A DNA stretch of 37,038 bases from Mangrovibacterium marinum (GTDB lineage Bacteria; Bacteroidota; Bacteroidia; Bacteroidales; Prolixibacteraceae), in contig NZ_QAAD01000030.1 of the NCBI RefSeq assembly GCF_003046625.1, forward strand, positions 1-37,038. The letters are read 5' to 3'. Shown piece by piece: positions 1-8,248 of the stretch (its first letter is position 1; each line of letters starts with the position of its first letter). The position numbers and the translations under genes were made by a program. The notes below the pieces were generated by a model. It was given only the letters and a program-made list of their open reading frames with translations, was not told the origin of the DNA and ran no database searches.

Positions 1-1617
1 ATGGTGTAGGTGTAAGTCCAGTCGTGGCTGTTACCCGCACAATCGGTATAAGTAAATACCCAAACCATGTCACCTTCGCAGGCAATAGCGGCAGGTGTTG
101 TTTTTAGAACCGGTGTAATTGCATTTCCACAGTAATCATTTACGGCCGGTGGTGTCGGCTCTACCTGTGCATCGGCCAGGCAGTTCACTGTAGCACCATC
201 GTCTTCGGCCGGAGTGAAGTCCGGAATATCGATGGTGTAGGTGTAAGTCCAGTCGTGGCTGTTACCCGCACAATCGGTATAAGTGAATACCCAAACCATG
301 TCACCTTCGCAGGCAATAGCGGCAGGTGTCGTTTTTAGAACCGGTGTGATTGCATTTCCACAGTAATCATTTACGGCCGGTGGTGTCGGTTCAACCTGTG
401 CATCGGCCAGGCAGTTCACTGTAGCACCATCGTCTTCGGCCGGAGTGAAGTCCGGAATATCGATGGTGTAGGTGTAAGTCCAGTCGTGGCTGTTACCCGC
501 ACAATCGGTATAAGTGAATACCCAAACCATGTCACCTTCGCAGGCAATAGCGGCAGGTGTCGTTTTTAGAACCGGTGTGATTGCATTTCCACAGTAATCA
601 TTTACGGCAGGTGGTGTCGGTTCAACCTGTGCATCGGCCAGGCAGTTCACTGTAGAACCATCGTCTTCGGCCGGAGTGAAATCCGGAATATCGATGGTGT
701 AGGTGTAAGTCCAGTCGTGGCTGTTACCCGCACAATCGGTATAAGTGAATACCCAAGCCATGTCACCTTCGCAGGCAATAGCGGCAGGTGTCGTTTTTAG
801 AACCGGTGTAATTGCATTTCCACAGTAATCATTTACGGCAGGTGGTGTCGGTTCAACCTGTGCATCGGACAGGCAGTTCACTGTAGAACCATCGTCTTCG
901 GCCGGAGTGAAGTCCGGAATATCGATGGTGTAGGTGTAAGTCCAGTCGTGGCTGTTACCCGCACAATCGGTATAAGTGAATACCCAAGCCATGTCACCTT
1001 CGCAGGCAATAGCGGCAGGTGTCGTTTTTAGAACCGGTGTAATTGCATTTCCACAGTAATCATTTACGGCAGGTGGTGTCGGTTCAACCTGTGCATCGGA
1101 CAGGCAGTTCACTGTAGAACCATCGTCTTCTGCCGGAGTGAAGTCCGGAATATCGATGGTGTAGGTGTAAGTCCAGTCGTGGCTGTTACCCGCACAATCG
1201 GTATAAGTGAATACCCAAGCCATGTCACCTTCGCAGGCAATAGCGGCAGGTGTCGTTTTTAGAACCGGTGTGATTGCATTTCCACAGTAATCATTTACGG
1301 CCGGTGGTGTCGGTTCAACCTGTGCATCGGTTAGGCAGTTCACTGTAGAACCATCGTCTTCTGCCGGAGTGAAGTCCGGAATATCGATGGTGTAGGTGTA
1401 AGTCCAGTCGTGGCTGTTTCCGGCACAATCGGTATAAGTGAATACCCAAGCCATGTCTCCTTCACAGGCGATAGCATCCGGAGTTGTTTTAAGAACCGGA
1501 ATGATTGGGTTACCACAGTAATCATCTACTGCCGGTGGCGTTGGCTCTACCTGTGCATCTGCAAGGCAATTTACTGTTAATCCACCGTCTGTTGCCGGAG
1601 TAAAGTCCGGAATGTCG
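1..1617 (-). repeat. Seven tandem 231-bp units inside the surface protein
   Basis: The string ATGGTGTAGGTGTAAGTCC recurs at 1, 232, 463, 694, 925, 1156 and 1387, giving an exact 231-bp period (77 codons, frame kept). Units nearest the left edge differ by only a few bases. The unit at 1387-1617, closest to the N-terminus, is the most divergent. Variants run in blocks: GACATGGTT (Val) in the three leftmost units against GACATGGCT (Ala) in the rest. This fits stepwise duplication. The array continues beyond the window. Confidence 0.95.
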
Positions 1618-3107
1618 ATAGTAAACACATGATCTACGTTTGTGTAATTCCCAGCCTCATCCGTAATTGTATAAGTTCTGGTCATTGTACCTTCGCAGCT
1701 GGGAAGCGCTCCATCGCTGGAAGTGACAACAAGATCATTCTGAGAGGTACAGTTATCCGATGCGGCTGCTCCAGATAAAGCAAGAAAACCACTGATTGTC
1801 GTTTCTTCGGTCGGTATGTCACCGGTACATTCTACAGTTACAGATGAAGGAGCGGTTACGACTGGCGCCTCTGTATCAGGTGTATCTCCAATCGTAAAAT
1901 CATATGAATCTGATGTACAATCAGTAATAAGATTCTTAACCTGAATACTATGATTACCGGCAGAAAGCCCTGTCAGGGTAGAAGTTGCTGTGGTTGTTAC
2001 AGTCGTTGTTTCACCTGCAGTGGTTGTAACTACAGAACCAACACTCCCAGTCCCAAAGGGTGAGTATGCACCTCCATCTAAGGAATACTCCAAATCAGAA
2101 AGCGTCACTGTTCCCACTGTAGCAGAAGATATTGTTAATGCAATGCTACCGTTAGCACCTCCACAGCTGGCATTCGATGTAATACCTGAAACCACAACAT
2201 TATTAACAATAACATCAAATGCACAGCGTACTGTATCATTACCAGTAGAACTCCTATAAACAGCTTGATACAAAACGGAAGTTGTCCCAACAGGGAAATA
2301 ATTTCCTGGATTGTAATTTGAAGTCTCTGAATAATTTACGTCTCCCGTACACCCGGTATCATAAATATTTGCATCAATACTCAAATCTGTAACAATATTC
2401 TTGTTACTTATCGATGATGTAATTTCAATAAATTCAAATTTAAATGCATAAACTCCTGACAAAATGGGATCTAACAAAAAGCTATAACCTTTAACGGTGT
2501 TTGCTGTTTGAGTCGTATTAACATCAAATGATAACGAATCTACTACTGTTCCTTCGCTATCAATCAACGAAACTTTACAGGTAAATGCCTCTCCATCTTT
2601 CCTGTAGATACTTATCAATCCATCTGTTGGTCCGGAGAGGTAAAATGTTGGAGTCAGGAAATATGTTCCATCTGGAGCTGTTGATTGAAAAAGTCTTAAC
2701 ACTCCTGGATCGCCATTAACAGTATTACCTGTACGTTGTACTCCCGAAAACGCCCAACAATCATCCTCTGATTGACTTTCAGGCAAGTCAAACCCCATTA
2801 CAAAGGAATAATCACCTTGATCACAAGTAAAATCAAAATTTGGAGGAGTCCAATCTACAATTGCTCCATCCCCACTATCAGCACAAACTGTTACATCTGA
2901 TGGGCATGTACCTTCCTCTAGAACAATCCCACAAGTTTGTCCAAATATCGAATTAGAAGCTAAAAAAGTCACCCCAAAAGCAAATAACAAAGACATCATT
3001 ATTCGACTTGTTCGGAAAGGTTTCGTCAATGAAGAAAACAGAAGCACAAAACTAAAAGCAAGGGCTTTTAGTGACTTCCATGAAACGAGATAGATATTTT
3101 CTTTCAT
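1..3107 (-). CDS. Giant secreted repeat protein (HYR-like repeats), 5' part only
   Basis: The reading frame is open from the ATG at 3107 to the left edge (about 1035 codons), so the C-terminus and any T9SS sorting domain lie outside the window. The first 57 residues hold two hydrophobic stretches; the second (MMSLLFAFGVTFLASNSIFG, then Q) looks like a signal peptide, so the ATG pair near 2999 is a possible alternative start. After it come a Cys-containing region without a clear family, a SprB-like segment (SNASCGGANGSIALTI), one divergent HYR-like unit (VTVECTGDIP to DHVFTIDIP), and then tandem 77-residue units from about residue 497 to the edge. Each unit carries DFTPA, VNCLADAQVEPTPPAV, DYCGN, CEGDM and WTYTYTI. 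The product is probably an exported adhesin or filamentous surface protein; that role is inferred from architecture. The upstream region lacks the control blocks found before the two right-hand surface genes. Confidence 0.85.
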   Translation of the reverse strand, partial: MKENIYLVSWKSLKALAFSFVLLFSSLTKPFRTSRIMMSLLFAFGVTFLASNSIFGQTCGIVLEEGTCPSDVTVCADSGDGAIVDWTPPNFDFTCDQGDYSFVMGFDLPESQSEDDCWAFSGVQRTGNTVNGDPGVLRLFQSTAPDGTYFLTPTFYLSGPTDGLISIYRKDGEAFTCKVSLIDSEGTVVDSLSFDVNTTQTANTVKGYSFLLDPILSGVYAFKFEFIEITSSISNKNIVTDLSIDANIYDTGCTGDVNYSETSNYNPGNYFPVGTTSVLYQAVYRSSTGNDTVRCAFDVIVNNVVVSGITSNASCGGANGSIALTISSATVGTVTLSDLEYSLDGGAYSPFGTGSVGSVVTTTAGETTTVTTTATSTLTGLSAGNHSIQVKNLITDCTSDSYDFTIGDTPDTEAPVVTAPSSVTVECTGDIPTEETTISGFLALSGAAASDNCTSQNDLVVTSSDGALPSCEGTMTRTYTITDEAGNYTNVDHVFTIDIPDFTPATDGGLTVNCLADAQVEPTPPAVDDYCGNPIIPVLKTTPDAIACEGDMAWVFTYTDCAGNSHDWTYTYTIDIPDFTPAEDDGSTVNCLTDAQVEPTPPAVNDYCGNAITPVLKTTPAAIACEGDMAWVFTYTDCAGNSHDWTYTYTIDIPDFTPAEDDGSTVNCLSDAQVEPTPPAVNDYCGNAITPVLKTTPAAIACEGDMAWVFTYTDCAGNSHDWTYTYTIDIPDFTPAEDDGSTVNCLSDAQVEPTPPAVNDYCGNAITPVLKTTPAAIACEGDMAWVFTYTDCAGNSHDWTYTYTIDIPDFTPAEDDGSTVNCLADAQVEPTPPAVNDYCGNAITPVLKTTPAAIACEGDMVWVFTYTDCAGNSHDWTYTYTIDIPDFTPAEDDGATVNCLADAQVEPTPPAVNDYCGNAITPVLKTTPAAIACEGDMVWVFTYTDCAGNSHDWTYTYTIDIPDFTPAEDDGATVNCLADAQVEPTPPAVNDYCGNAITPVLKTTPAAIACEGDMVWVFTYTDCAGNSHDWTYTYT

Positions 3108-3918
3108 AATCTCACATTTTTTCTGTCTAAAGTTTTGGCTGTCTGAGTGGTTGTTTACAACATCAGCACAGCTCAACATTGCATTAATTAATCGTTAGAG
3201 AGTTTGTATGCGTGCAACGAACAATAGCAGCAAATCCACTCTGCTGCTTTATCGTTTGATATATGTTGTTTTGTAATAGTTTCGCGATTAATCGAGCCAG
3301 GGCACCCGGCTGTGTGACGGAATCAGCAATGCCATAGCCAACAAGCGGCATTGGGCGATAACCGTATTGCTTGCTGGCGAGTAACTTTTTAAAAACTGAC
3401 GGGAAAAAATTCTCCGGTAAAGAAGTGATCGACTTCCATAAGTCGAAAAAAACAGGAGAACATAAGATTACTGCTGCCAAATAAAAATTCAAGGTAGAAA
3501 TTTCATTCATACACATCCGTTTAGTCTATTAAGTTGCGGTATTTTGAAGCAAACCGCATTGGCTTTTAAAACCTACCGCCACCAACCTTATGCTAGGTTG
3601 AAAACGGTATCAACAAGTTACGGCAATGAGTACATTCAAGGCAATAGACAAGTGCGAAGAGCCCCCCAATATTGGACGAAGAGCAGATTTGAGATAGCAA
3701 AATGAGGATATGAAAGAGCAAATTCTTAAGAATTTTTAACAAACACACTAAAAATCTTCGAATTTTAGCTTCCTAAAAGCACCGAAAGACGAATCAAAAC
3801 GTCAGATTTTGCGAGTATGACAATACTCAAAATAGCAGATTGGGAACTGCGAAGAGTGCAAAATGCGTAATGTTACAGCAAGTTGACAAACAAATAGAAA
3901 GCAAGAAATTCGATTCGC
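3108..3918. other. Long region without a secure gene between surface protein and amidase
   Basis: Apart from the doubtful frame at 3184-3516 I see no gene here. The stretch must hold the promoter of the minus-strand surface protein and the 3' end of the amidase operon. It is AT-rich and includes a perfect 16-bp palindrome, AAATTCTTAAGAATTT, at 3720-3735. The palindrome is not followed by a clear T-tract on the minus strand, so I do not call it a terminator. No clear -33/-7 pair was found for the surface protein. Confidence 0.4.
3184..3516 (-). CDS. Doubtful 110-aa open frame upstream of the surface protein
   Basis: The frame begins MCMNEISTLNFYLAAVILC and has one hydrophobic N-terminal stretch, then a basic, non-repetitive remainder. 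I recognise no family, there is no clear ribosome site, and the frame lies in the expected promoter and leader region of the surface protein, on the same strand and 76 bases upstream of it. It could be a small exported protein, a leader peptide or a chance frame. Chance is at least as likely as coding. Confidence 0.15.
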   Translation of the reverse strand: MCMNEISTLNFYLAAVILCSPVFFDLWKSITSLPENFFPSVFKKLLASKQYGYRPMPLVGYGIADSVTQPGALARLIAKLLQNNIYQTIKQQSGFAAIVRCTHTNSLTIN

Positions 3919-4710
3919 TTAAAATTCGATATTGAAGTTGTCGGCATCGGGTAAAACCGGGAATTTTTTCCGGAATTTTTGAAGTGTGCCCAAGGACAAG
4001 CGCGCGGTGATTACAGCCTTGTTCGCGGCTACTTCATGGAGGCTGCGACCGCGGGCATCCAGAATCTGACTGTGTCCCGAATAACGGATGCCATTCGCGT
4101 CGGTACCGACGCGGTTTACTGCTGCAACATAACATTGATTTTCAATTGCCCGGGCTTTTAGTAAACAATCCCAGACTTCCTGCCGCGGGGCCGGCCAGTT
4201 GGCGCAATTCAGGTACAGATCGTAATCATTCCGATTGCGGGCGAAGACAGGAAAACGCAGGTCGTAGCAGATTTGCGGCAAGATGCGGAAGCCTTTGATC
4301 TGAATAATTTGCCGTTGGTTTCCGGGACTAAAAAAGACAGTCTCCCGGCCCATCGAAAAAAGATGCCGTTTGTCGTACCAAAGGAGTTCTCCGTTGGGGA
4401 ACGCAAAAACAAACCGATTGTAAAACAAACCGGATTCAGCAATCATCAGGCTACCGGCCACAACAGCCTTCAGCGACGCAGCTTGCCGGGTCATCCAGCG
4501 AACTGCAGGACCACTCATCGGCTCAGCCAGCTTTTCAACCTGCATGGAAAAACCGGTGGAAAACATTTCGGGCAACACCAGCAAGTCAAGCTCAGAGGGA
4601 ACATCCCGAAAAGCTTTTTCAAAGTTCTTCAGGTTCGCCGGAACGTCTTCCCAAACCAAGTCGGCCTGAATCAGGGATAGCGTCAATCTATCTTGCTCGT
4701 TTTCCTTCAT
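3919..4710 (-). CDS. Omega-amidase, nitrilase superfamily (YafV/Nit2-like)
   Basis: A carbon-nitrogen hydrolase expected to cleave 2-oxoglutaramate or 2-oxosuccinamate to the 2-oxoacid and ammonia, a metabolite-repair step after transamination of glutamine or asparagine. The Glu-Lys-Cys triad is visible, numbering from the upstream GTG at 4719: E51 in LPEMFS, K117 in YDKRHLF and C151 in ICYDLRFP. MFSTGFSM and YDKRHLFSMG are characteristic of the YafV branch. Length (263 aa) is normal. The frame can open at the GTG at 4719, but the ATG at 4710 fits the family N-terminus better and is chosen. It is the last gene of a three-gene minus-strand run with the acyltransferase and the B3/B4 protein. 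The family is secure; the exact substrate is inferred from similarity. Confidence 0.9.
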   Translation of the reverse strand: MKENEQDRLTLSLIQADLVWEDVPANLKNFEKAFRDVPSELDLLVLPEMFSTGFSMQVEKLAEPMSGPAVRWMTRQAASLKAVVAGSLMIAESGLFYNRFVFAFPNGELLWYDKRHLFSMGRETVFFSPGNQRQIIQIKGFRILPQICYDLRFPVFARNRNDYDLYLNCANWPAPRQEVWDCLLKARAIENQCYVAAVNRVGTDANGIRYSGHSQILDARGRSLHEVAANKAVITARLSLGTLQKFRKKFPVLPDADNFNIEF

Positions 4711-4758
4711 TTTAATCACACTTTGTTGCAGAGTTTACTGAATTTTCTTCCAATCATT

Positions 4759-5310
4759 TTAATCGTCCAGGCTAAACTGATCGGGATGCTTCCCCACCAC
4801 CCCACGACTGCGGTAATAGGCTTTCATACGCCGGAGATCCTCCTTCGGGTCATCGGTTAAGGGCAAGGTTTCGAGCCAGCCGATTTCCTTTTTCCCGAAA
4901 TCGAAGAAGCCAAGATAAACGACCGCGCCGGTAGCCTTGGCAATGGTGTGAAAGCCCGCCTTCCAGCGTGTGGTCAGCTCCCTTGTTCCTTCGGGGGTAA
5001 TGGCCAGGTGCATCACATCGCGTTTATTCATCTCGGCAATAATTTGCTTGACCACCGATGCTCCCCGGGAACGGTCAATCGGTATGGCGCCGGCCTTACG
5101 CAGGAAATAACCAACAGGCCAGAAAAAAAATTCCTTTTTAATAACAATGTTGGCCACCCCACCTACCGATGTATAATATAAATAGGAGATAATAAAATCC
5201 CACGCGCTGGTGTGCGGTACGCCAATAATAATCGCTTTTTTATGGGGCATCACTCCGTTAACAGCTTTCCAGCCCAACAAGCGGAGCAAAAAACGACAAA
5301 GAGCTTGCAT
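4759..5310 (-). CDS. PlsC-like 1-acylglycerol-3-phosphate acyltransferase family protein
   Basis: A small acyltransferase of the PlsC/LPLAT superfamily. The catalytic H-x4-D motif is at residues 33-38 (HTSAWD), and the acceptor-binding EGTR motif at 107-110. At 183 residues it is shorter than typical PlsC (about 240), lacking a long N-terminal membrane anchor; hydrophobic patches at 39-48 and 61-70 may seat it on the membrane. Members of this short subgroup are often left as 'acyltransferase', so an acceptor other than lysophosphatidate is possible. It starts 3 bases after the stop of the B3/B4 gene, so the two are almost certainly co-transcribed and probably translationally coupled. Confidence 0.85.
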   Translation of the reverse strand: MQALCRFLLRLLGWKAVNGVMPHKKAIIIGVPHTSAWDFIISYLYYTSVGGVANIVIKKEFFFWPVGYFLRKAGAIPIDRSRGASVVKQIIAEMNKRDVMHLAITPEGTRELTTRWKAGFHTIAKATGAVVYLGFFDFGKKEIGWLETLPLTDDPKEDLRRMKAYYRSRGVVGKHPDQFSLDD

Positions 5311-5313
5311 AGT

Positions 5314-5979
5314 TTAAACAGTAATTTGGTAGGTTTCGATATAGCTTGCCGAGGCATAATCGCTCAGCAACTGAACCGCAGCCTGACTCGGTTCGTAAAG
5401 CGGATGAATGCCTTTGTAGGAAACCAGGATCATCAGAAACCGCTTGGTATCGGGACGAACGCCGGTTCGTTCCGAGTCGGATGTTGGCGTACCAAATGCG
5501 CCCAGCTCATCGCGGAAAACAGGCATTCCCTCAATGTTCAGGGGGCCACGTCCCAGGCCTTCGTACGCTTCGTCAGCCCGGCCAATCCCCATGGTAATCT
5601 TGCCTGCAATTTTATCGGCATCGTACCCGCCAATGGACAATCCGGTGCTAATCGAAACAAAGTTCAGCGCATCAACGACATTGTTAATCTGATACAATCC
5701 TTTTTTACTCGCCACTCGCCTTAACAGCGCCTCGGCCGAAAGGCGGTAGCGTGCCGGATCTTTTCCGCAGGCCTTGTAAGCTTGGCGCGAGGCCGCAATG
5801 GCCGGAACGTTCTTAATCTGTTCCACTTCCAAGCTGTTGGCAATTTCGCGACAACGCTTTTCAATCAGCTGCCATAAATCCTCGCGAAAAAACTCAACCT
5901 TCACATTGCATTCGATACACGACAGGCAGATATCCGGGCATTTATCGGCCAGCTCTTCCGAGATTTTAATATTTTTCAT
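5314..5979 (-). CDS. Free-standing B3/B4 domain protein (PheT editing-domain-like)
   Basis: The protein matches the B3/B4 domain that in the beta subunit of phenylalanyl-tRNA synthetase edits mischarged tRNA; here it stands alone at 221 residues. Seen: the family signature SRQAYKACGKDPARYR followed by SAEALLRRV, then NNVVDALNFVSISTGLSIGGYD and GTPTSDSERTGV. Free-standing members are annotated as putative tRNA-editing or tRNA-binding proteins; function is not established for most. Three cysteines in the N-terminal CLSCIEC stretch could bind metal, which is inference. It heads the three-gene minus-strand run, with a 238-bp gap upstream to the lipA operon. Confidence 0.85.
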   Translation of the reverse strand: MKNIKISEELADKCPDICLSCIECNVKVEFFREDLWQLIEKRCREIANSLEVEQIKNVPAIAASRQAYKACGKDPARYRLSAEALLRRVASKKGLYQINNVVDALNFVSISTGLSIGGYDADKIAGKITMGIGRADEAYEGLGRGPLNIEGMPVFRDELGAFGTPTSDSERTGVRPDTKRFLMILVSYKGIHPLYEPSQAAVQLLSDYASASYIETYQITV

Positions 5980-6217
5980 TTCTGTTGGTTAAAAATCACA
6001 CATTCTGGAAACCGTGTAGCAAAAATAAAAAATAGCAACGCTTGGCTGCTATTCTTTCTTCAAAAACTAAATTCTTAATTTAACAGATCTCCGGATTTTT
6101 CGATTCGAGGCTAGCAGACGTTCTATCGCTATTAATTTCGAAAAATTGGGACTCCCTTCCTTGCGAAGCCTATCCCACTAACGATCAATATATCCAAAAT
6201 CCATTCTCAATAATATT

Positions 6218-6868
6218 CTAAAAGAAAACTTCGGTCCGGATGTTTTCCGGACTTAGCCCGTAGCCTTCCAGAATATTGGTCGCTTCTTCAATCATTTCCG
6301 AATTTCCGCAGAGATAACAAATGGTATCTTCCTCAACGGGGTGCTCTTTCAGGTAATAAGTTACCCGCCCGAAGTAGTCGCTTCCCTCCTGACGTGAGGT
6401 ACACAATTGATAGCGCTCCGGGGCGTAGCTCTGCCGGCCATAAGCTTCGTCGGGAAAATGAACCCCGTGTAACAATTGGTAGTTAAGCTCCGGATAGCTT
6501 TGCACAAAAGAGTGAAAAGGTGAAATGCCGGTTCCTGTGGCAATCAGCAGGGTTGGCTGCCCGGCAAGGACCTGCTCATCGAGTACAAAAAAGCCGCGTG
6601 GCCCTTCAATCTGAAGAGTACTGCCTGGCAACAGGTGCCGCAGATAGCGGGAAAAGTCACCAAACTCAACCTTCCGAATTAAGAATGAAAGGCGTTCGTC
6701 GCGATCGGAGCTGTAAATAGAGTATTCGCGGGCTTCCCCGGTTTCCGGATTGCGCAAAACGGCATACTGCCCGGGCTTAAATTGAAAGCCATTCCGCTCG
6801 AAATGCAACACAAAAGTTTCGGGCGTAAGTTCTTCCACCGCCAGCAATTGGTGTAATGATTTGTTCAT
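6218..6868 (-). CDS. Ferredoxin-NADP(+) reductase-like flavoprotein
   Basis: A compact 216-residue member of the FNR superfamily. The FAD-binding motif REYS is at 48-51, followed by IYSS; the nucleotide-binding loop ATGTGISPF is near 110-118; CGNSEMI is at 187-193; and the chain ends in an aromatic FF. It should shuttle electrons between NAD(P)H and ferredoxin or flavodoxin in the cytoplasm. The gene starts 15 bases after the lipA stop on the same strand and so forms a two-gene operon with it. LipA consumes low-potential electrons, so the pairing suggests, without proving, that this enzyme supplies them. The physiological partner cannot be read from sequence. Confidence 0.88.
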   Translation of the reverse strand: MNKSLHQLLAVEELTPETFVLHFERNGFQFKPGQYAVLRNPETGEAREYSIYSSDRDERLSFLIRKVEFGDFSRYLRHLLPGSTLQIEGPRGFFVLDEQVLAGQPTLLIATGTGISPFHSFVQSYPELNYQLLHGVHFPDEAYGRQSYAPERYQLCTSRQEGSDYFGRVTYYLKEHPVEEDTICYLCGNSEMIEEATNILEGYGLSPENIRTEVFF

Positions 6869-6883
6869 ACCTGTTTTTTTGAT

Positions 6884-7747
6884 TTATGCATTCACGTGGC
6901 GCTCCGCATGATAGGACGAACGGACCAGCGGGCTACTCTCCACATAGCGGAAACCACGTTTGTAGGCTTCTTTCCGGTAAATATCGAATTGCTCAGGGGT
7001 AATGTACTCCACCACTTTCATCAAATGCGGATCCGGTTGCAGGTACTGTCCCAAGGTTAATACCTTGCAGCCGGCGGCCTTCAGATCGTCCATAGCTTCC
7101 AGCACTTCCTCGGGGGTTTCCCCCAAACCAAGCATAATACCCGACTTGGCCACAACGCCGGCCTGGGCAATGTAGGAAATCACCTTCAGACTACGGTCGT
7201 AGCGGGCAGTGCTACGGATCTTCGGCGTCAAGCGCTTCACCGTTTCCAGGTTATGCGAAATCACTTCCGGCTTGGCATCAATAACGATTTGCACCAACTC
7301 CTTTTTGGCATGAAAATCGGGGATCAGCGTTTCCATCGTCGTATTCGGATTCAGTTCCTTGATCTTTCGGATCGTTTCAGCCCAAAAGCGGGCACCACCG
7401 TCGGGCACATCATCCCGGTCAACCGAGGTGATCACACAATGCTTGAGGTTTAAAGTTTGAATGGTTTCGGCCAGGCGGCGAGGCTCATCCCAATCCAGAG
7501 GCTCGGGTATCAGGTTTTGCACATAACAAAACCGGCAGTTGCGGGTACACCGGTCTCCCATAATCATGAAACTGGCGGTACCGGCATTCCAGCACTCCCC
7601 TTTATTGGGACAATTGCCGCTGGTACATATCGTGTTCAGTTTGTGTTCGGTAATTAAGCGCTTTACTTTCGAATAGTTTTCACCACTGGGAAGCTGCGAT
7701 TTCATCCAACGCGGCAGGCGCTCCTTGGTATTTGAGATATCAGTCAT
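6884..7747 (-). CDS. lipA: Lipoyl synthase, radical SAM
   Basis: Inserts two sulphur atoms into octanoylated lipoyl domains (E2 and GcvH) using S-adenosylmethionine. Both iron-sulphur sites are visible: the auxiliary cluster cysteines C41, C46 and C52 (CTSGNCPNKGEC), and the radical-SAM CxxxCxxC at C67, C71 and C74 (CTRNCRFC). The C-terminal RSSYHAE motif, whose serine ligates the auxiliary cluster, is at 276-282. Length (287 aa) is normal. The start ATG at 7747 gives a family-typical N-terminus (LPRWMKSQLP). The flavin reductase gene follows 15 bases downstream. No lipB gene is seen in the window. Confidence 0.97.
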   Translation of the reverse strand: MTDISNTKERLPRWMKSQLPSGENYSKVKRLITEHKLNTICTSGNCPNKGECWNAGTASFMIMGDRCTRNCRFCYVQNLIPEPLDWDEPRRLAETIQTLNLKHCVITSVDRDDVPDGGARFWAETIRKIKELNPNTTMETLIPDFHAKKELVQIVIDAKPEVISHNLETVKRLTPKIRSTARYDRSLKVISYIAQAGVVAKSGIMLGLGETPEEVLEAMDDLKAAGCKVLTLGQYLQPDPHLMKVVEYITPEQFDIYRKEAYKRGFRYVESSPLVRSSYHAERHVNA

Positions 7748-8248
7748 GACAAAATAAGTTTTGACCAGTAAACACCAAATAGGCAGGCTTGTTCAAAGAA
7801 AACCTTCCTGATTCCGGGGAATCACCAACTGGGATGAAAGTTTACTATTTTTCGATGATGCTGTTGTCGTTGTTTTCAAAAGTTGTCGGGTTGTCGGGTT
7901 GTCGTTAAAAACGTCACCAAAACCTCGCGATCGTCGAGCCGCTTGGCGTTGATCAATTTTTACAAAAAATTAAGAAGGGGAACTCCTCATCAACAAGCAG
8001 GAGGAGTTGGAACCCGGCTAGTATGCTTTTACCAGCCCGGCATCAAACGAAAAGCTTCAAAAAATCCCGGAGGGATACGATTTGGGTAGTTGAAGGATAT
8101 CCGCGTAAAATTCCGTCCCATGCGGGACGGGACAATCGTCGTGTTCTCTTTCGTACACCCCACGTCAAATGGCAAAAGCCATTATTATAAAATAAGCTCT
8201 GAACAGTTAAAACGGGACGTTCACAGCCTCAAGACAAACGAGTCTTTG
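7748..8248. other. Intergenic region carrying dispersed repeat A-B, no gene
   Basis: This 501-bp gap between lipA and the outer-membrane protein is mostly occupied by a plus-oriented copy of the modular repeat at 7809-8195. Open frames in it, such as the one starting at 8090, fall inside the repeat and run into the 3' end of the opposite-strand gene, so I do not call them genes. Bases 7748-7808 are left for the lipA promoter, but no clear -33/-7 pair was found there. Confidence 0.7.
7809..8195 (+). repeat. Modular intergenic repeat, copy 1 (modules A and B)
   Basis: Module A (about 7809-7905) starts with the dyad GATTCCGGGGAATC and contains GATGCTGTTGTCGTTGTTTT. Module B (about 8041-8195) contains AATCCCGGAGGGAT, GATTTGGGTAG, AAATTCCGTCCC and the dyad CCGTCCCATGCGGGACGG at 8113-8130. 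The same modules in the same order, with alignable sequence between them, occur in reverse at 14421-14088, and module A recurs at 11143. No transposase or clear target duplication is seen. Confidence 0.85.

Noticed and set aside
1-1617. CRISPR-like regularity
   Set aside because: The 231-bp units are directly adjacent, coding and without unique spacers; the 21-bp array at 28255 also lacks spacer structure, and no cas gene is present.
1990-2259. Plus-strand frame of 89 codons
   Set aside because: It is antisense to the intact minus-strand surface protein; valine/threonine-rich shadow of a repeat-type protein.
3720-3735. Palindrome AAATTCTTAAGAATTT as terminator
   Set aside because: It is pure AT except for the central region, forms a weak hairpin, and lies nearly 200 bases past the amidase stop; chance is likely.
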